Shown here in pieces: positions 60,612 to 64,000 of a DNA stretch of 64,000 nucleotides. The DNA lies in NCBI GenBank assembly GCA_026027325.1, contig JAMSLZ010000006.1, positions 1,240,001 to 1,304,000 on the forward strand, read 5' to 3'. Under the pieces are notes generated by a model. That model was not told where the DNA came from. It worked only from the letters and a program-made list of their open reading frames with translations, and ran no database searches. The first letter of the stretch is position 1, and each line of letters starts with the position of its first letter. The DNA comes from Actinomucor elegans (Eukaryota > Mucoromycota > Mucoromycetes > Mucorales > Mucoraceae). The translations under genes and the position numbers were made by a program.

Positions 60612-63489
60612 ATGGAAGAAGCTCTACAAAGCTTTGTGGTGCTGTAAGTCAAGCTGATATCTTGGAGTATTATTGTAACTTACGTACATACAATAGCCAA
60701 GCGAATAGCTCTGAAAACGAACAGTTTCAAGCTTACATAATTGAGTTTTCAGATCACATTGATCCTTCTAAAACCACAGATATGAGCTGTAAAGCGCTAC
60801 TATAGAAATCATTGATTAATGTATTCACTGCGTTTTTTTTTTCTGTAGCGTTTTTTGCTTCTTTACCTGCGTTGATACAGTCTACTATTATTGAGAAAAT
60901 AGCAGGTAATCGATTATATAATCAATGCCCCTAATAAATTTCCTGTAACCTCATATCTATTAATAGGCTCACTTGAAGAAACGGATACCTTACGAGCGTA
61001 TCAAACGCTATTTGATTATATACAAAACTATTCGCGACATGCTTACAAGTATTTGGTAAGAATCGGATCTGCGAAAAAGTGTACTCTGTATAACAAATGG
61101 ATGATAGATTCGTGCCATCAAACTGCTCGTGCTTGGTGCACAGGGCATGAGCCAATCTGAAAGCAAAAAGTATATCACAGTACTTGTGACCGAACTATTT
61201 CCTCGATTATGTAAACAGCGCGTCCTACTTGTGGACAAGGATGTGCCACCTAGCGTAAAATCAACTGACGGCAAACAATATATATCTCTACCTTACAATC
61301 TGTTTGAACAATATCTCTTATTGGGCCAGCAGTATTACATCGAACGTCGAGAATGGGAAAACCTAACCAATTTTACAAACATGATGCTAGAGTGCTGTGG
61401 CTATACAAAACTAGGCCAGATACGTTTCCAGTCTCATGTTAACAAATTTCAATATATTCAAGAACAACGTTCGCACCTTGGTATTGATACTAACACCAAA
61501 AACTACCAAGAGCTGGCAGTTACTGTTGCATTCATGTGCGAATTCAAAGCAATAGCTGCCGATTTCATTCAGTTTTGCAACGAATACTATCGTGCAGTCT
61601 GTATGCTGGATTCAACTAATGAAAAGTCGTGTTTAATCCCTATTTGCGCCATCAAACCCGCGAATAATGCATCAGAGTGTGGACACTTTACTGACACCAC
61701 TACTGCCATTCAGCCAGAAGATTATCGCTCATCCTCTTCTATAGAAGAAGACGATGATCGATTGAATGCAAACAGAAAAAGAGGACGCTCCTCTTCTATC
61801 ATCGATCTGCAAAATAAGCGACAAAAGATAATCGAAATGCCCGATCGTGGGGGCCAAGGTTTAAACTCTTATTGTATGGGCGGTGTGGATCAAGCTTTGC
61901 AAATCCTAAGTAAAGCTGCTGACTGTATGAGACACAGCGTCGAATTATGGGATTGGGCGTTCAGTACAGCGCCTAATGGATCTTGGACTCAAATTTATAG
62001 CGGCTGGGAAGAAGGTAGGTTGATTGCTGCTATCAAATAGATACACTCACACCAAAATATTATCTAGAAATCGTTCGAGTAATTGATGCTTATCAGCTTC
62101 CATTTGATTTGACGAATGCTGTGTTACTTGTTAGAAGTGACTTGGCCTTGTCATCGGTAAGTAGGAAAGAAACATATCTTGCATTTTATTTATTATTGTA
62201 TAGCCTTCTGTTACGGGAAGTTTGGCAAAGGCACTTCGATTATCCCAATCCATCTGTGATAGAATTGAAGTGCATCGTCGTAAATATAAGAAAGAAAACG
62301 ATAGTACGCCGCCAGAGTTTGACATTCCATTCATGTTTGCTTTTCGTGTTCTATACAATATTGGTGTTATCTATCTGCTGGTCGGAAGTCTACCTGTAAG
62401 TGCATCTGCATCTGCTTTTACAAGCAAACCAACACTTTTTATTAATACTTCTTGGTAGCAATCGACTTTGGAAATTGCTATTATCCTCTCAGTGTTCCCG
62501 GTGCCTAGTGATCTTGATGACAGAGATTTTCTGGCAGATGAAGTGGACTGTAGGACAGTCGCTGCTGTGTTTCAGGAGCATGAGTTTGGTTTGATGCGCG
62601 TAACTCAAGAGGGTCTTGTGGTACGCTGCATTAAGCACTTGATAGTCAGTTTGGACAATGATTCTTTTCATAAAAGCAGTATGGCTTCACTCGATTCTGC
62701 TCTTCGCTGGGACGAGAAAGCAGGACAAATGATTGTGCTGATGCAATACGGCTGGAACTACTGGAGTACTCGTACTAATTTTTGGCACAAACTCATTACT
62801 CGTATGAGAGAGAAAAAGATCTTTCGAAACAGAATGTTTCTAGAATACATCTATGGTAATTATAAATGTGCTCTCTATTGGACCCCTTTTTTTTATTTAT
62901 TTTTATTCACTTGCCTATCTAAACAGTGCCAGAAATACTACAGACATTCCAACATTTACACAAACATAGCCAAGTTGTGCTAGACATTATACCGCCTGAA
63001 TTTGCCTTGCGAAGTGGCTATCGTCTGCCTTCTTCTTCTTCGCCTCGAATGATATCTCATATAGAGATCGAAGAAAACCCACAATCCATCAAACTGCCTT
63101 CACTAAGCTCAATTACAAGTCAGCAACTGCCGCCGCCTTCCATATACCAGCCCAGTTACTCCAACTCCATTTTGCCCAGTATGACCATGTCGCCTACATG
63201 GTATTCGGCTTCAACGCAAAAAAATTCGCATGTAAACTGGATGTCTCCCTCATTTTACTATAGTCGACCTGCAACATCTGTGATGTTGCCCAAAAAAGAC
63301 GATCAAGAACCAGAAGCAGGCTCAAACACAGATCAATTGCAATCTTTGGTCGTTGTACCTAGTGATATTACCGTGCGATGCCTGGAGTATCGTGTACGCA
63401 AGTATTCATCAAAAATAACTCCTCAGCGTATGAGACAAGTCTTACAGAGGTTCTTGAAGAACATGCTCTTAAAAGCAAACGAATCTTAA
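60612..63489 (+). CDS. INTS10: Integrator complex subunit 10 (INTS10)-like protein
   Basis: A helical-repeat subunit of the Integrator complex, which cleaves snRNA precursors and attenuates RNA polymerase II. Nine exons: 60612-60643, 60697-60788, 60849-60905, 60967-61055, 61108-62014, 62068-62156, 62204-62395, 62459-62855 and 62927-63489, giving 805 residues. The match to animal INTS10 is by pattern: LFPRLCKQRVL and SLPYNLFEQYLLLGQQYYIE correspond to its VLPLIIN...LPANLLYKYLNKAAEFYI region. The LMQYGWNYWSTRTNFWHKLI and LEYIYVPEILQTFQHLHKHS segments match LLQQEWPRGENLFLKA and the following NYVTNIDMLEEF region. The end (DITVRCLEYRVRKYSSKITP) fits the INTS10 C-terminus. A basic, Ser-rich linker (KRGRSSSIIDLQNKRQK) may be a nuclear signal. 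It is about 95 residues longer than human INTS10, mostly from this linker and a Pro/Ser insert. The homology is eye-judged. Confidence 0.75.
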
Positions 63490-64000
63490 CTTTTTATTCC
63501 TTCTCATCCTGTACATAATAAATATTCCATCTTATATATGTATATATTAAGGTGCCTTTTTTGAAGTCCGTCTTTGCAGCTCATCATCATTTTAGACAAT
63601 TACTTGTTTCATCTCTCTGTATCAATATATGATAGTACACAAGTCTTCAAAGTCTGCTTACTATTACGCATAAGGAAAAATACAACTGCTCCATTCACAG
63701 CGAGTTGTAGTAAATTGATAATGGACTATATTTGATGCAAAAAAAAAAAAAGAATTAGCATTAGAGTAGATTTTCTATTAAATAAAACTACTCATTCTAA
63801 GCATGAACTGCTCATCAGATGCGATATTATTGGATTATCGATCGAGAATCTTTCGCACTGTATTCATTTCATATAATGGATGGATTTTTAAATTCAGTGA
63901 GGCTCAGATATCGAAATTTTTGTCTACATTAAAATTAGAACTACAATGTAAACAGCGAGCTCTCAAGTACACATTGAGTGATTAGCAAATATCATAAAAA
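63490..64000. other. 3' flank of the INTS10-like gene
   Basis: AT-rich sequence with an A run near 63739. Nothing further is recognised before the window ends. Confidence 0.5.

Overview
The window is nuclear DNA from an early-diverging filamentous fungus, most likely Mucoromycota (Mucorales-like). The evidence is AT-rich intergenic DNA, 50-80 bp GT-AG introns with TACTAAC-like branch sites, a decayed mucoralean-type LINE, and genes that Dikarya usually lack, such as an Integrator subunit. I see no bacterial, organellar or plasmid features, no CRISPR array and no convincing tRNA or rRNA gene. Species assignment is inference.

Layout. 1-1418: 3' part of a fatty-aldehyde-type aldehyde dehydrogenase (+). 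2116-4392: spliceosomal HAT-repeat protein Clf1/Crooked neck (-). 5426-5725: mitochondrial ribosomal protein uS14m (+). 5817-7272: unknown protein with a C-terminal beta-sandwich-like domain (-). 7661-8879: broken LINE. 9692-10136: decayed reading frames. 10647-11794: heat-shock-factor-type regulator (-). 13769-18281: a 14-exon, about 1255-residue protein I could not identify (-). 19841-22156 and 23090-24745: LctP-type lactate permease and FucP-type sugar permease, a tandem transporter pair (-). 27348-29005: Sec14/BCH-RhoGAP protein (+). 29246-34189: tricalbin-like SMP/multi-C2 protein (+). 35855-38440: PAK/Ste20 kinase (+). 40244-40858: WW protein (+). 40951-42101: mitochondrial carrier (-). 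42330-43765: ZCCHC8-like protein with an N-terminal La-like domain (+). 43917-46540: M28B/transferrin-receptor-family peptidase (+). 48995-52422: seven-TM receptor with a very long tail (-). 53652-55041: Dnmt2 tRNA methyltransferase (-). 55945-57624: Ima1/NET5 inner nuclear membrane protein (+). 58811-59950: Gln-rich protein (-). 60612-63489: INTS10-like Integrator subunit (+).

Themes. Several genes concern RNA processing: Clf1 (splicing), ZCCHC8-like (nuclear exosome targeting), INTS10-like (Integrator) and Dnmt2 (tRNA methylation). Others concern membranes and signalling: tricalbin, RhoGAP, PAK, receptor, Ima1 and transporters. The RhoGAP and the PAK are a plausible functional pair around Rho/Cdc42 GTPases, but their proximity need not mean co-regulation. 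Exon models were built by hand from splice consensus, frame continuity and family resemblance; none is supported by transcripts. Except where stated, each model keeps frame from start to stop. No single obviously novel multi-gene system stands out. The best leads are the La-like/ZCCHC8 architecture, a fungal INTS10, the LctP-FucP pair, and the unidentified 14-exon gene with its candidate microexon and GC-AG intron.
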